In this document: positions 47,900-58,072 of the stretch, one piece after another
Layout: each line of letters opens with the position of its first letter
Position numbering within the stretch: position 1 is the stretch's first letter
Assembly (NCBI RefSeq): GCF_014489555.1
Contig: NZ_CP060784.1
Span: 2,976,001-3,040,000, forward strand
Length of the DNA: 64,000 nucleotides
Direction of reading: 5' to 3'
From: Hymenobacter qilianensis
GTDB lineage: Bacteria; Bacteroidota; Bacteroidia; Cytophagales; Hymenobacteraceae
The notes under the pieces: generated by a model
What the model saw: only the letters and a program-made list of their open reading frames with translations
Databases searched by the model: none
What the model was told of the DNA's origin: nothing
Program-made: the position numbers and the translations under genes

Positions 47900-48455
47900 G
47901 CGGAGCCGAGTTAATAGGGACGCGAGGTGCTAGCCGTGTAGCCCACCAGATCCATAAAAGAAAAATAAACCCGTATACGATGAAGGTAAATGTAAAGTGA
48001 TGATTAAAATCTACGGTCTGGTGCCAGTAAATATGATTAAGACAAAGGGCGGCAACACGTAATATATTGATGCTATAGATTAGAATCAAGCCCATGGGAA
48101 TGAACCACAATTTATATCGGATGGGCCCGGGAAAAGCTAACACAAATCCAGTGAACAACGCGTATAATACTAGTCCGTCACAATAATATCCAACCTTAAC
48201 GGCAGGTGTATTGGATAAAAGAATCAAATTTGCTTGTTCCGGGGATACGACGGCATCAAAGCCTACCAGGCGCAGTACGGCGGCTCCAGCCATGGCGATA
48301 TTTTGCGTTAAGGCGGCATCCAATCGACCATCAATAGCCAAGTAATGTTCATACCCAAAAAGCCACACCAAATAAAGGCTTCCGGCTATCAGCATAAAAC
48401 GTAGAAGAGGATTCATAGCTAGTATTATACCTTTGACATTATATAAATAAGACAT
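47886..48455 (-). CDS. xrtX: Exosortase/archaeosortase family transpeptidase (XrtX-like)
   Basis: An up to 189-residue polytopic membrane enzyme. The three exosortase catalytic positions are visible: Cys92 in VGYYCDGLVLYALFTGFVLAFPG, Arg133 in IYSINILRVAALCLNHI, and His152/153 in DFNHHFTFTFIVYGFIFLLW. Exosortases cut a short C-terminal tail (PEP-CTERM-like) from exported proteins and may transfer them to a surface acceptor, and they co-occur with exopolysaccharide genes. A likely substrate gene stands 58 bases upstream, and a partner protein gene overlaps the 3' end. The ATG at 48416 (MNPLLRFMLIAG) is a plausible alternative start. The exact exosortase subfamily (XrtX versus XrtY and others) is uncertain. 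Confidence 0.8.
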   Translation of the reverse strand: MSYLYNVKGIILAMNPLLRFMLIAGSLYLVWLFGYEHYLAIDGRLDAALTQNIAMAGAAVLRLVGFDAVVSPEQANLILLSNTPAVKVGYYCDGLVLYALFTGFVLAFPGPIRYKLWFIPMGLILIYSINILRVAALCLNHIYWHQTVDFNHHFTFTFIVYGFIFLLWIWWATRLAPRVPINSAPHVHA

Positions 48456-48457
48456 TG

Positions 48458-48500
48458 CTGGATTAAATAGCTCTGCGAGTAAGCAGGCTATTTAATCCAG
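48458..48500 (-). terminator. Hairpin between the substrate gene and the exosortase gene
   Basis: CTGGATTAAATAGC pairs exactly with GCTATTTAATCCAG over 14 bp. Lying just after the substrate stop, it may make the small substrate transcript more abundant than the downstream exosortase message. Confidence 0.75.
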
Positions 48501-48513
48501 CTAGTAATGCTTA

Positions 48514-48773
48514 TTACTGTGCCTTACTAAGGCGAGCCTTACTAATGCGGCGCAAGGCATAGGCTGCTCCCCAGCAAGAAGCAAAGAAGCTCCTCCGTCA
48601 ATTGGGACATCGGTGGGGCCACCATTCCCTTTACCGTTGCCTTGATTACCTTGGCAATTTCCACACTGGTTGGGTTCTCCAGGATTACCGTTTTGAGCCT
48701 GAGCAGGTGTGATTGTTAGCCCTAAGAGGAAGATTAGAGCTGACAGGGAAAAAAAACTCACAAGTTTTTTCAT
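48514..48773 (-). CDS. Small exported protein with PID-CTERM-like sorting tail (frame broken once)
   Basis: About 86 residues after restoring one G in GGGG near 48569 (260+1 bases is divisible by three). The N-terminal signal peptide is MKKLVSFFSLSALIFLLGLTITPAQAQ. The short mature part is rich in Asn, Gly and Gln (NQCGNCQGNQGNGKGNGG). The repaired C-terminus is a tripartite sorting signal: motif VPIDGG, hydrophobic ASLLLAGGAAYAL, then basic RRISKARLSKAQ. This matches the PID-CTERM signals known from Bacteroidota. Without repair the tail reads out of frame and the signal is lost. It is next to the exosortase and is its probable substrate. The two cysteines and glycine-rich body suggest a surface-coating or matrix peptide. 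Confidence 0.75.
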
Positions 48774-49129
48774 AAGAGTACTATTTAAAAAGGTGAAAAA
48801 GGGAAAAATAAAAAGGGTAAAAAGCTACTAGTAAGTTGTTGTTTCCTAAGTAAACTAAAGAAATTTATTCTGGCGTAATAGATAAAATAGGCATGTAAAT
48901 GGCTAAAGCTCAACAGCTATCAATACGGGCAAGTCTCGATTAGAGAAATAATAATACTACATGAAAATGGGTTTTCAAACAGTTTTATCCAAATTTATTT
49001 GGTTTTATTTATATATTATAACATTATTGGTTTTATATAACTTATAAATTTCTTCTATTTGAATAGAAGAATACTTAAATTAATGCCTCAGACATGCGAT
49101 TGGGCCTGTAGCTACTAATAGTTATTTGT
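48774..49129. other. Divergent intergenic region between the exosortase substrate and the beta-helix protein
   Basis: About 355 bases of AT-rich DNA with no protein-like frame. It should carry promoters in both directions, but I could not match a clear -33/-7 pair on either strand. Confidence 0.5.
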
Positions 49130-52100
49130 ATGGGACGCCTTGGCTTATTGGTAGCTGTATTCACAGCCTGGGAATGTGGTATTGGTTCGCTAGCTGCTAG
49201 CGCTCAAACTAAAATTTTTAATGCAAGCCCAACGGGGCGGCCTAGTGAAGCGATTAGTTTACAAGGCCATTTTAGTGCGACAGCCAAGGTTTACCTTGCT
49301 CAAGGAACGGGTACAGCTATTACTCCCCCATCCTAGTGCAGAGTGCGGGGCAGGCTACCGTAGCTATTCCCGACAACTGGCCGTTAGACATGTATAAACT
49401 TTGGGTAGGGGACAGCACCACCCAAAGTCCTGTCGTCTATATAAACCGCGCTAGAGGGATGCATTATGACTCCCCGAAGTCATAGCGGGGGGGACGGTGC
49501 GCATCTTTGGCCGAAATTTAAGGCTTGCCGAGGGCAGTTGTAGTGTTCGGTTCGTGCAGCATGATTCAGGTGCTTCTACGGACGCAACCATCGAGGAAAG
49601 TGGAGCCGAGGAATACAAAATCCGCGTTAACATTCCTCCCAGTTTAACCGCTGGCAAGACGTACGATGTCTATATAACAAACGGGCTGGGGGGCTTATTA
49701 GGAGAAACTAAAGTAGAGCAACCCCTTACTGTTATTGAAAGAAACACTAATCCGTATGACCTCCCTGTTGGCTGGGGCCATAAATACAACTTTACTCGTA
49801 ACATCTACAATGTAAAAACTGATCCTCGCCTCACAGTAAAGGCTATAGGAGATGGACTAACGAATGATAAACTAGCTATTCAAACAGCAATAAGTGTCGC
49901 TAAAAAAGCGGGCGGAGGGGTTGTTTTCTTGCCAGAAGGTATCTATAAGTTGCTCCATAGTGGTTGGGGGGCTTGGAAATGGGAGACCGTGTGGTACTAG
50001 CAGGGGAAGGAATGGATAAAACGGTGCTCCGCTATGGGTACAATAATGAGAGTGGTATCGGACTACGCCTCAATCCTGGGGTAAAAACCACTGGGTTTGC
50101 CGATTTAACTATTGAGAATATATCCGATGGTGGACAGTGGTCTACCAACTTAAGTGCATCGGGGATTGAGGAATTCTTTATGCAGCGGGTGCGCTGGAAG
50201 CTGAATATAGGTAGATGGCTGGACATAGCCGACGCCAATAAAGTATGTATCGTCAACTGTGACTTCACCCAAGGAATAACAGCTACAACCGGTTATCGAG
50301 GTCCCTTGCGCATGGATGGCAGCAAGAATGTTGTGTATGCAGACAATAAAATAGTATATGCAAATGATGGGCTGCACTTTGGCCATACACGCGCAAATGG
50401 TGGGGCGCAAAATATTGTGTTTGAGAACAACAAAACCTACCGGGATGGTAGTGCGCGATGGCCTGGTAATGCTCGTGTTATAACGCACGTCACTACGTGG
50501 GATTTTGCCCGTAATGTGGCTATCCTGAACAATACATTTCAAGTGATTAATGGACGCCCGCAGAATACTAATGACGGGGAAACCATTCTAGCTGAACAGG
50601 GAGCTAATTATGTACCTGATGAGTCCATAGGCACCGTAACCAGTGCAACGAGCAACACCCTAACTGACAATACAAAATCATGGGGAAGTCTAGTGCAACC
50701 TCGGGTTGGGGTAGGCATTGTACAGGGCAAAGGAATGGGCCAGTGGCGGCAGATCACCAGTCGTACTGGTACTACCCTTACCCTGAAAAGTAATTGGGAA
50801 GTGATACCTGATCACACGTCCCGGTATGCGGTCTGGACATGGGGGGCTGAAAATTGGCTGGTGCAAGGAAATGTAATGGAAGGTAACCAACGCGGGATTA
50901 TGTTGTCGCAAAACGCTAACCACGATATAGCAATCGTCGGTAACACCTTGACTAATAATGGTTCAATTGATATTGCTCCCTTCCAACGAGAAACGACAAA
51001 CTGGCACACCACCGTTGGGATGTATCCTACCTGGAATATACAGATAGTAAAGAACTCGGTTTCCGACCTTAATGGCGAAATGGGGGTATTTATTGGCGTT
51101 CATCCGACGCAGCATATTCAACAAAAGCCTTTTGGCACCTTAGCGCTTGGCGTAGAGATGCGAAATAATTCGCTCACAGCGCATACCCCAATGCAGTAGC
51201 GCGAGTGGACGATAATTTCCCCAATGGGTACCTCAATTATTTAGAGTTCCATAAGCTTACGCACAATTATGTAGATGAAGGTATTCCTGCTATACTAGGC
51301 AGTATCATTCAAAACAATAGTGCAACCAACTGCGACAATGCCGTTTATCTTAACTCCGGTACGTACAATGCGGTTGTATGTAATACCAGTTTAGTTAATA
51401 CGGCAAATAGCATTAAGGATAAGACCTTGCAAGGACTGAATCATGCCTCAGTCCATACAAGTACCTGTGCGGACGCTACCACTGGTCAACTCCCGCTAGC
51501 AGATCCAAAAACTAACCTGCCCATTCCCAGCAGTGCTGGCCTAACTCGTTTGCTGCCCCTTACCGGTTCTGCTCCCAGTGGACCGATTACTGCCTTCGCT
51601 ATTAGCAAGTTGCCGTCCGTCACGAGTGGCGTCCTCTATATTAAAGAGACTCCGATAGCAAAAGATACGGTCGTATCGATTGATCAAGCAGCGTTGGTAA
51701 GCTTTCAGCCTAGCCTTAACTATACTGGCAAAGCGAACTTTGCCTATAGCGCTATTGATAGCAAAGGCAATAGTAGCTTACCAGCTACTTTTAGTATTCC
51801 CATCATTTCCCCGCCCCCGTCCAACAAATACAATTCACCGTTGAAGCTGATAGCGCAAACGCATTTCTACATTGGGAAACAGCCTCCGAAACGAATGTCA
51901 AGCACTTTACGGTGCAGCGCAGTCTCGACGGGCTTTATTTCACTGCAGTGGAGCAACTAAATGGGCGAGGCAGCCTAACATCAGCCAAAACAACCTATAG
52001 CTACCAGGATATAGGTATCGGTAAAACCCTTAAGGGCCCTATCTACTATCGATTAGAACAAGTTAATACTGATGGTTCAATCCAGCATAGCCTCGGGCGA

Positions 52101-52358
52101 TCAATCGACTTTCTGACGAAGAATGCCTCTAAGGTCAATATCTATCCCAACCCAACCAACAACAATTTATTCGTGGTTTTATTGGCCCCCTCGGCGCTAC
52201 TTGAAATTTACTCAGTAGCAGGGGCATTGATACAAACTACTTATACGGCTACCAGAGAGAGTGTACTCAATGTGCGAAAACTTCCAGCCGGGGTATACAT
52301 TTTGTTAATCAAAACCCAGGTGGGCGGTCAAACACGGCACTATTTTATTAAAAATTAA
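49130..52358 (+). CDS. T9SS-secreted right-handed beta-helix protein (pectate-lyase-like fold), frame broken at five sites
   Basis: About 1077 residues after five one-base losses in G/C runs are restored (near 49331, 49474, 49968, 51191 and 51819; 3229+5 bases is divisible by three). The protein starts with a signal peptide (MGRLGLLVAVFTAWECGIGSLAASAQ) and an N-terminal IPT/TIG-like region. A pectate-lyase-type beta-helix follows (AIGDGLTNDKLAIQTAISVAKKAGGGVVFLPEGIY, then repeated NNxF/NxV coils), then a cadherin-like module, and finally a T9SS type A sorting domain (KVNIYPNPTNNNLFVVLL...TRHYFIKN). It probably cuts or binds polysaccharide at the surface and depends on PorV/PorU-type machinery. 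Its position between the exosortase island and the polysaccharide cluster suggests processing of that polymer; the substrate is unknown. Confidence 0.78.
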
Positions 52359-52372
52359 AAGACAAAAATAAC

Positions 52373-53641
52373 CTAAACACAAGGTATAGGTTGTAATGCT
52401 AATACTTGAAACGATTTCATAATCCTGTCAATTTCTAAGTATCGATCCGCGTAAGAGCGAGCATTTATTTTAATCTCATCATTAAGTTCATTTAAGGCTT
52501 CTGTTAAACCCTTATATAACGCTACTTGATTTTCTGGTTCAACAACCAAAGCTATATTGTGTTTCTTAATCATAGAGCTAAGGCCAGAATCGTTATTAGC
52601 TGTTACTAAAGCTAACCCCCCAATAGCCAGTATGGTAGTGAGTTTAGAAGGCATCACTAAATCACACGTACTACATTTTTGAATAACTAAATGAACATCA
52701 GCTAGGTTGAGAAAACTATTAAATTTTTCAAGCGGCTGCACTGGAAGAAACAGGAGGTTGGTAAGTTTTAACTCTTGGGATAACTCTATTAAGTGTTCTT
52801 TATAGGGCCCGGATCCACAGATAATAAATTTAACATTCATGTCGCATTCTCCGAATCGTTTTGCGACAGACAAAATGTTTTCTAATCCTTGCTTTTCCCC
52901 AATCGCACCTGAGTATAAAACAATTCTTTCGGCGTTTCTAAATCCAAATAATGATTTCAGTTTGCACTTGTCTTGGATAGGGAAGAAAAGGCTGGTATCG
53001 ACCCAATTGGGGAAAAGGTGAACCTTTTTTTCGGATTTTTCATATATTTTGATTGCCATGGCTTCCGATATGGTAGTGATGAAATTCGCTTTGTTGAAAA
53101 TAAACTTTTCAATTTTTAATAATAACTTGAACAAGAAGGTAGATTTAATCATATGCAGATCTCGAGCGGCCTCGATTTGCATGTCTTGTATATGATAAAT
53201 AAAGGTAGATTTTTGTAAAATTTTACATAAAATTCCTAATAAGCCGAGTTTAAAAGCGGGAGCGATAGTAATTACATATTCAAACTTGTGTTTGCCAAGC
53301 AAGTGAATTACTTTGATTAATGCCGTAAATAGAAAAGATAAATCTAAAATAACCCTTTTGATTCCCGAAGGCCTGGATGGCACGTAAATGGGACAGCGAC
53401 AAATTGTGGCCTTACCTCCCGCTGGATAGGCTACAACTTCTGTTGTAAAGGAAAAGCGATTTTTAATATAGGGTTCTTGAACCTTCCAGTAGGGATAATA
53501 CGGATAGGTAGTTATTACGGTACAGTTGTATCCTTGTTTAGCAAGCCAAGCAATCATCTCTCCATTATATTTGCCTATTCCAGTAGGCTCTGGGTAGAAA
53601 TTATAGCCTATCAATAAAAGGTTTTTTTTGCTAGTCATCAT
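52373..53641 (-). CDS. wcaI: WcaI-like glycosyltransferase
   Basis: A 422-residue GT-B glycosyltransferase resembling WcaI of colanic acid synthesis. The N-terminus has LLLIGYNFYPEPTGIGKYNGEMIAWLAKQGYNCTVITTYPYYPYW, typical of WcaI, and the C-terminal GT4 half has VLYSGAIGEKQGLENIL and ICGSGPYKEHL. It is the last gene of the minus-strand polysaccharide run and ends 14 bases from the stop of the convergent beta-helix gene, without a visible terminator between them. The DNA is markedly AT-rich compared with the first 33 kb. Confidence 0.85.
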   Translation of the reverse strand: MMTSKKNLLLIGYNFYPEPTGIGKYNGEMIAWLAKQGYNCTVITTYPYYPYWKVQEPYIKNRFSFTTEVVAYPAGGKATICRCPIYVPSRPSGIKRVILDLSFLFTALIKVIHLLGKHKFEYVITIAPAFKLGLLGILCKILQKSTFIYHIQDMQIEAARDLHMIKSTFLFKLLLKIEKFIFNKANFITTISEAMAIKIYEKSEKKVHLFPNWVDTSLFFPIQDKCKLKSLFGFRNAERIVLYSGAIGEKQGLENILSVAKRFGECDMNVKFIICGSGPYKEHLIELSQELKLTNLLFLPVQPLEKFNSFLNLADVHLVIQKCSTCDLVMPSKLTTILAIGGLALVTANNDSGLSSMIKKHNIALVVEPENQVALYKGLTEALNELNDEIKINARSYADRYLEIDRIMKSFQVLALQPIPCV

Positions 53642-53654
53642 GGCGTTTGATTGT

Positions 53655-54647
53655 TTAATAGCATGTCTTTAAAATATCGAACATTTTTCGTTGTCCGCTA
53701 TGGGAAAGATGAATATTATCTCTGTAATCCTGGGGTTGCATGTTATAATCTAATTCTTTAACTAATCTTATTTTGTTACTTTCGCAAAACTCAATTATCA
53801 GTTGCCCATGTGCATTGTAGCGCCGGAATCTAAGTTCGCTGATGTCAGCATGCAGATAGATAGTTAACGGTATTTTAGCACTATCACAGTAAGATTTAAA
53901 AGCACTAAATCCGTTATTAAAGTTTGCGCCTCGCTTATATTTATTTATTAATAGTTGATCGGTTTTGCTACTGGTTACGCGCTCTTTTTGAGTGAAAAAA
54001 TCTTTGATGTAAGGATAGTAAATGTATCGTACTAGGACCTCACAGATTGCTGAATGATATTGAGTATTAGGATAGTTAGGATGAATGCCAACTATTTTTT
54101 CAAAAGTCATATTATCATAAGCATCGTGAGAGCTTACTACCAACAAAACACCTTTAGCCCTAAAGTTGCCATATTTCTTTAAATAAGCATAGCAATTGTC
54201 TGGACCCCACGATCCCGCGCTAATGTTAGTGAATAATACATCCTTCTTGTATTTTTTGGACAGGTAGCTAGAAAGCATAGTTGTAGCCAAGCTATCTTGA
54301 TCGGTCAAGGCGCCCCCATTTAAGATAGAATCGCCGAATCCAAGGATAACAGTTGAATCAGTAGTTAACACTTCTCGGTTCCTTTGAGAAAAGGAATTAT
54401 ATACATTATTGTGACCAAATCTTTGTTTTGATTGCGGAACAGGAATATACTCCACATAGGGATCTTCTTTAAATAAAATCGCATTGCCAAATCCCAAATA
54501 TTCACGCAATCCTATCTCGGTAATAGATAAAAATAAAATAAAGATAATAATCACATAAAATAGATTTATCCTTGGTATTTTTTGCATACTCAAGCTTGAA
54601 CTAAGCCGAGAATATTTTTTAGTAACGGTATTCATATCTGGGAACAC
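53655..54647 (-). CDS. Membrane-anchored SGNH/GDSL-type hydrolase
   Basis: A 330-residue protein with one N-terminal membrane helix (INLFYVIIIFILFLSITEIGL, residues about 28-48) and an extracytoplasmic SGNH hydrolase domain: VILGFGDSILNGG (nucleophile Ser), TNISAGSWGPDN (Gly block), VVSSHDAYDN, and DNIHLSHSGQ (catalytic Asp-His). Such enzymes in polysaccharide clusters add or remove acyl groups from the sugar chain. It is 13 bases upstream of wcaI and 40 downstream of the wcaF-like gene, so it probably tailors the same polymer. Start at 54647 or the ATG at 54635. Confidence 0.8.
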   Translation of the reverse strand: MFPDMNTVTKKYSRLSSSLSMQKIPRINLFYVIIIFILFLSITEIGLREYLGFGNAILFKEDPYVEYIPVPQSKQRFGHNNVYNSFSQRNREVLTTDSTVILGFGDSILNGGALTDQDSLATTMLSSYLSKKYKKDVLFTNISAGSWGPDNCYAYLKKYGNFRAKGVLLVVSSHDAYDNMTFEKIVGIHPNYPNTQYHSAICEVLVRYIYYPYIKDFFTQKERVTSSKTDQLLINKYKRGANFNNGFSAFKSYCDSAKIPLTIYLHADISELRFRRYNAHGQLIIEFCESNKIRLVKELDYNMQPQDYRDNIHLSHSGQRKMFDILKTCY

Positions 54648-54687
54648 TTAAGATAAAAATATATTCGAACTACTTTTTTGTGATATT

Positions 54688-55236
54688 CTAACTTCGCATG
54701 GTGCGACCTCTGACGAAGGCTGCGGGATTGCCTGAATAAATTGACCAAGCATCCATATTCTTCGTAGCCACCGATTGCACCGTTAAAATCGAATGAGATT
54801 TACAAATAATTCCCGGGCAAACAACCGCACGAGCTCCAATCCATACGCCATCTTCTAATTGTATTTTTCCCAGGCGATAAGGAAAGCTACTTACCCTATA
54901 ATCATGGTTGCCTGTAAGCAGCATGGCCCCTTGTGATATACTTACATTATTTCCTATGGAAACAGTATCCAGGTTGTCGATCCACACCGATTCTCCTATC
55001 CAACAATTGTTTCCGATGGTTAACAACCAAGGATATTTGATTCTTACTTTAGTTTTGATTACGATTCCCTCCCCTACGTGAGCACCAAAGAAGCGTAATA
55101 ATATTTCTTTGAATTTATAGGGCCAAGGGACTGCAGTGTCAAAAACGTAGTAATTAAGTAAATACCAGGCAATTATTTTTACTTTAGAGCCCGCTTTGTA
55201 ATCGCCTACATTAAATTTGGATAGATCAGTTTGCAT
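54688..55236 (-). CDS. wcaF: WcaF-like hexapeptide acyltransferase
   Basis: A 182-residue left-handed beta-helix acetyltransferase. It shows the WcaF-type N-terminus (LSKFNVGDYKAGSKVKIIAWYLLNYYVF), hexapeptide repeats (IGNNCWIGESVWIDNLDTVSIGNNVSIS), the catalytic His region LLTGNHDYRV, and GVWIGARAVVCPGI. It would acetylate a sugar of the polymer using acetyl-CoA. With the SGNH hydrolase and WcaI it forms a colanic-acid-like trio at the end of the cluster. Confidence 0.9.
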   Translation of the reverse strand: MQTDLSKFNVGDYKAGSKVKIIAWYLLNYYVFDTAVPWPYKFKEILLRFFGAHVGEGIVIKTKVRIKYPWLLTIGNNCWIGESVWIDNLDTVSIGNNVSISQGAMLLTGNHDYRVSSFPYRLGKIQLEDGVWIGARAVVCPGIICKSHSILTVQSVATKNMDAWSIYSGNPAAFVRGRTMRS

Positions 55237-55593
55237 TGAGCAACGAGTACATTAGTAATGTGACAGTTATTAAAAAATAAGCTCTAATATTCTTTTCAGG
55301 CAGCCAGGCAATACTATAAATCTAAAATTATGTATTCAATGACTGCATCCTTCCCTCCAAGCTAAACACAGTAGCAACTTTGCTGCCCAATGCTAATTCC
55401 ATCGGTAAAGACCAATAATTGTAAGGCTGTTACAGCTTGTATTTTCAATGTATGGTTAAATTATTTAACAGAATGCGAAGAAAAATTTTTAATATAAATT
55501 CGGTAGCCTCATGCAGCTTAAAATTAGAAATCTCTTTTAAGTAAAAGTTTTTTTTGCTTTCGTTTAACGCCCATAACTTTTTATGAAAACAAA
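55237..55593. other. AT-rich gap in the polysaccharide cluster
   Basis: About 357 bases without a protein-like frame. It is AT-rich, with T-runs that could hold a promoter for the wcaF-SGNH-wcaI run. No clear promoter or terminator motif is seen. Confidence 0.4.
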
Positions 55594-56870
55594 TTATTGA
55601 TTCATACTTTTTAACGCTTCTGACAATGTCTTCGCAGCTGCTGCAATACCAAAATTATTTTGGTACGCATCCAGTGCTCGCTGTCCCATCAGTTTTTTCT
55701 GAGCGGAGGGGGAATTTATCCAGCGTTCCAATAATTCTTGTGTGCCCGTTAAGGTGTCATCCGCCACTAATCCGCAACCGTTCGCTACAACCTCGCGCCA
55801 AATATTTACTTTATCAGTGATAAGAACCGGCTTGCTACATGCTAAGGCCTCCACTACTGCAATCCCAAAGTTTTCTTGATGGCTAGGCAGCACAAAGGCC
55901 TCGCAGCCGTAGAAAGCCCCCCACTTAGCGGCACCAGTAAGCATCCCTGGAAAGAAAACGGCAGATGCGGGTAGTTCGGCAGCTGCCTGACGCAGGCGCT
56001 GGCCGTAGGGCGAGTTCAGTCCTGGACCGGCAATGACGAGAGTTGGCATTTCCGCACAGGCGAAAGGCAGAGAAGTCGACCCCTCACCAAGGCCAGCGGC
56101 ACGAGCACCACATGCCGCATCTTTAGCCAACTGACGAAAGAGGACTTTGTAACCGTTAATCAACAAATCGACGCCTTTTTTTTCGTCTATCCGGCTCAGA
56201 AACAGCAGATAGGGACGATTGTGCAACGCAGGGCAGGTTGCCAAAAAAGCCTCCTGCATCCGAGGTGTAAACGGGGGGGCGCTTCTACACCTAGCCCGAC
56301 TACCAGTTCTCGTTGGGGGCGATAGGGGGTAAATGGCTCGTGGGCCAGTAGACGTTCCGTTTCACAAGTGAAAAGTAAGCCAGTGCTCTCGTTTACCACT
56401 CCCGCTTCGATCAGGTGCCAGTATGCCCAATTTCGCCACGCTTTCAGCCGCCGACCAGAAGCTCGCTGGAAGTAGGGGTCCAGCATGCCATGCGGCATGA
56501 TAAACAGACCAGGCATGTTCCTTTTTTTAAGCCCTGCGACAGAGCTTTGCCCCTGCAATTGGCGCACGGCCTTGTGTACGGCGTAGCTATGATAAAGCCA
56601 TAGGCCGTGCACAATCACGGCATCAAATCGCGATAAGTTCTCCAGCAGCCAAGGAAGAAAAGCGGGACTGTACCGCCAAGGCCCTCGTCCGGGGCCGAGG
56701 GTATGAAGGCGAAAGGAATCGGCCTGAATTTCTGGAGCAGCGGGAGCATCTAGGCTTACAACTTCACTAAGGTCTCCGAAGGGAGTTAACCCCACAATTA
56801 TAGTGCGGACCGCTTGGGCAACCCCTCCCTGTTGGGGGTCCATACTGGCAACAGCGTGAAGCAGCCTCAT
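55594..56870 (-). CDS. Family 4 glycosyltransferase (frame broken once)
   Basis: About 425 residues after restoring one C in the C7 run near 56274 (1277+1 bases is divisible by three). The N-terminal acceptor half begins MRLLHAVASMDPQQGGVAQAVRTI. The C-terminal donor half has LLFLSRIDEKKGVDLLINGYKVL, VIAGPGLNSPYGQRLR and EAFVLPSHQENFGIAVVEALACSKPVL, the classic GT4 nucleotide-sugar site. Its ATG overlaps the stop of the upstream glycosyltransferase by four bases (ATGA), so the two are coupled. The homopolymer is long enough that on/off phase variation is an alternative to sequence error. Confidence 0.8.
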
Positions 56871-58038
56871 TCGTTTGGAAATGTGTCAAGAATACTGTGA
56901 TAAATTTCTTCTATGCGGTTCAATGCCATATTGGTCTCAAATCTACCCGCGTTGGTCAGCCCCACGGCCACAACCTGGGCCCGATCGCGCGGAGGGAGCG
57001 TAACGACCTGCTCGATAAGCAGCGCCCCGTCCTGCGCCCAAATGGTGGCATCGCCTGTCGCGGGCCGGCGTGGCAGGTAAAAGGCCGCCGTGCCTCCTAC
57101 CTCCGTCATGGGCGCTTCACCGGTTGTAATGACTGGACAGCCCGAAGCCATAGCTTCAGCAATGGGCCATCCAAAGCCCTCAGCTAGTGACGGAAAAAGA
57201 AGAACCAAGGCTCCTGCATAAGCTAGCTGCACTAATTCATCCGGAACGCTGCTAAAAAAATGAATGTTTTTTGCATAAGGCGACTGAATTTGTGCTTGTA
57301 AAAGGCGGGGGTTTGGTTCTTCGCCCATTAATAAGAGTGGTAGGTCAACTCCCCCTTGTAAACGCCAAGCATTATAGAGCTCAATAACGCCTAAGCGATT
57401 TTTGTAAAACAAGTTGCCACCTACATGAAGCATGTAACCGGAAGCGAGATTTAAGCCCATAGCTTCCCCTACTAATAGCCGTGCTTTACGGGGGCCGAGT
57501 GGACTGTACTTCCGGTTAAGACCATTATATACTACGGTCGAGTACAGGGGTAATTGTGGAAGAAAGTGGTGCAGATCACGCTGCGTTTTTTCCGAGACCG
57601 AGATAAAATATTTTCCTTTTGAATAACCCCGGTGAATAAACGATTGATATAGCCGGCCAGTCCAGCTCGTTGGATTTTCCTGAATTTGACCTTTTGCCGA
57701 TTGCTGCGCTAAAAAATCGTGACAATGAATGATATGGGGGCGATCATGAACTAAGGGGACCCATGGACCTAGCGCTTGATCAGTGAAGACAAAGAGCGTA
57801 TGGGGAGAGCATAACTTAATTCGAGGTTGTATTTGGCTGGGAAATAGGATGTACTGATCTATATAGCCCAACCATTTTTTCAACGCTCTTGGGCCCGCTA
57901 AGCGGCAAAGTCTGGGGGGGGGGACCAAATTTCTACCTTATGCCCGCGTTCACGCATCCCCTCTGCAAGCATCCGGGCGAAACGAGGCATGCTTTGAGAA
58001 TCTATAAAATTGGGATGGGTAAAAAAAACAAGCTGCAT
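56867..58038 (-). CDS. Family 4 glycosyltransferase (frame broken at a C10 tract)
   Basis: About 390 residues after adding one C to the C10 tract at 57914-57923 (1172+1 bases is divisible by three). With the repair the start is ATG 58036-58038 (MQLVFFTHPNFIDSQSMPRFARMLAEGMRERGHKVEIW), a perfect GT4 N-terminus. The C-terminal half has GYMLHVGGNLFYKNRLGVIELYNAW and LVLLFPSLAEGFGWPIAEAMASGCPVI, resembling mannosyltransferases such as WbdA/WbpY. The tract lies about 38 codons into the gene, where slippage would switch the protein off. Confidence 0.8.
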
Positions 58039-58072
58039 GGCAGATTCTTATTAAGTACGAGTAATAAAGTGG

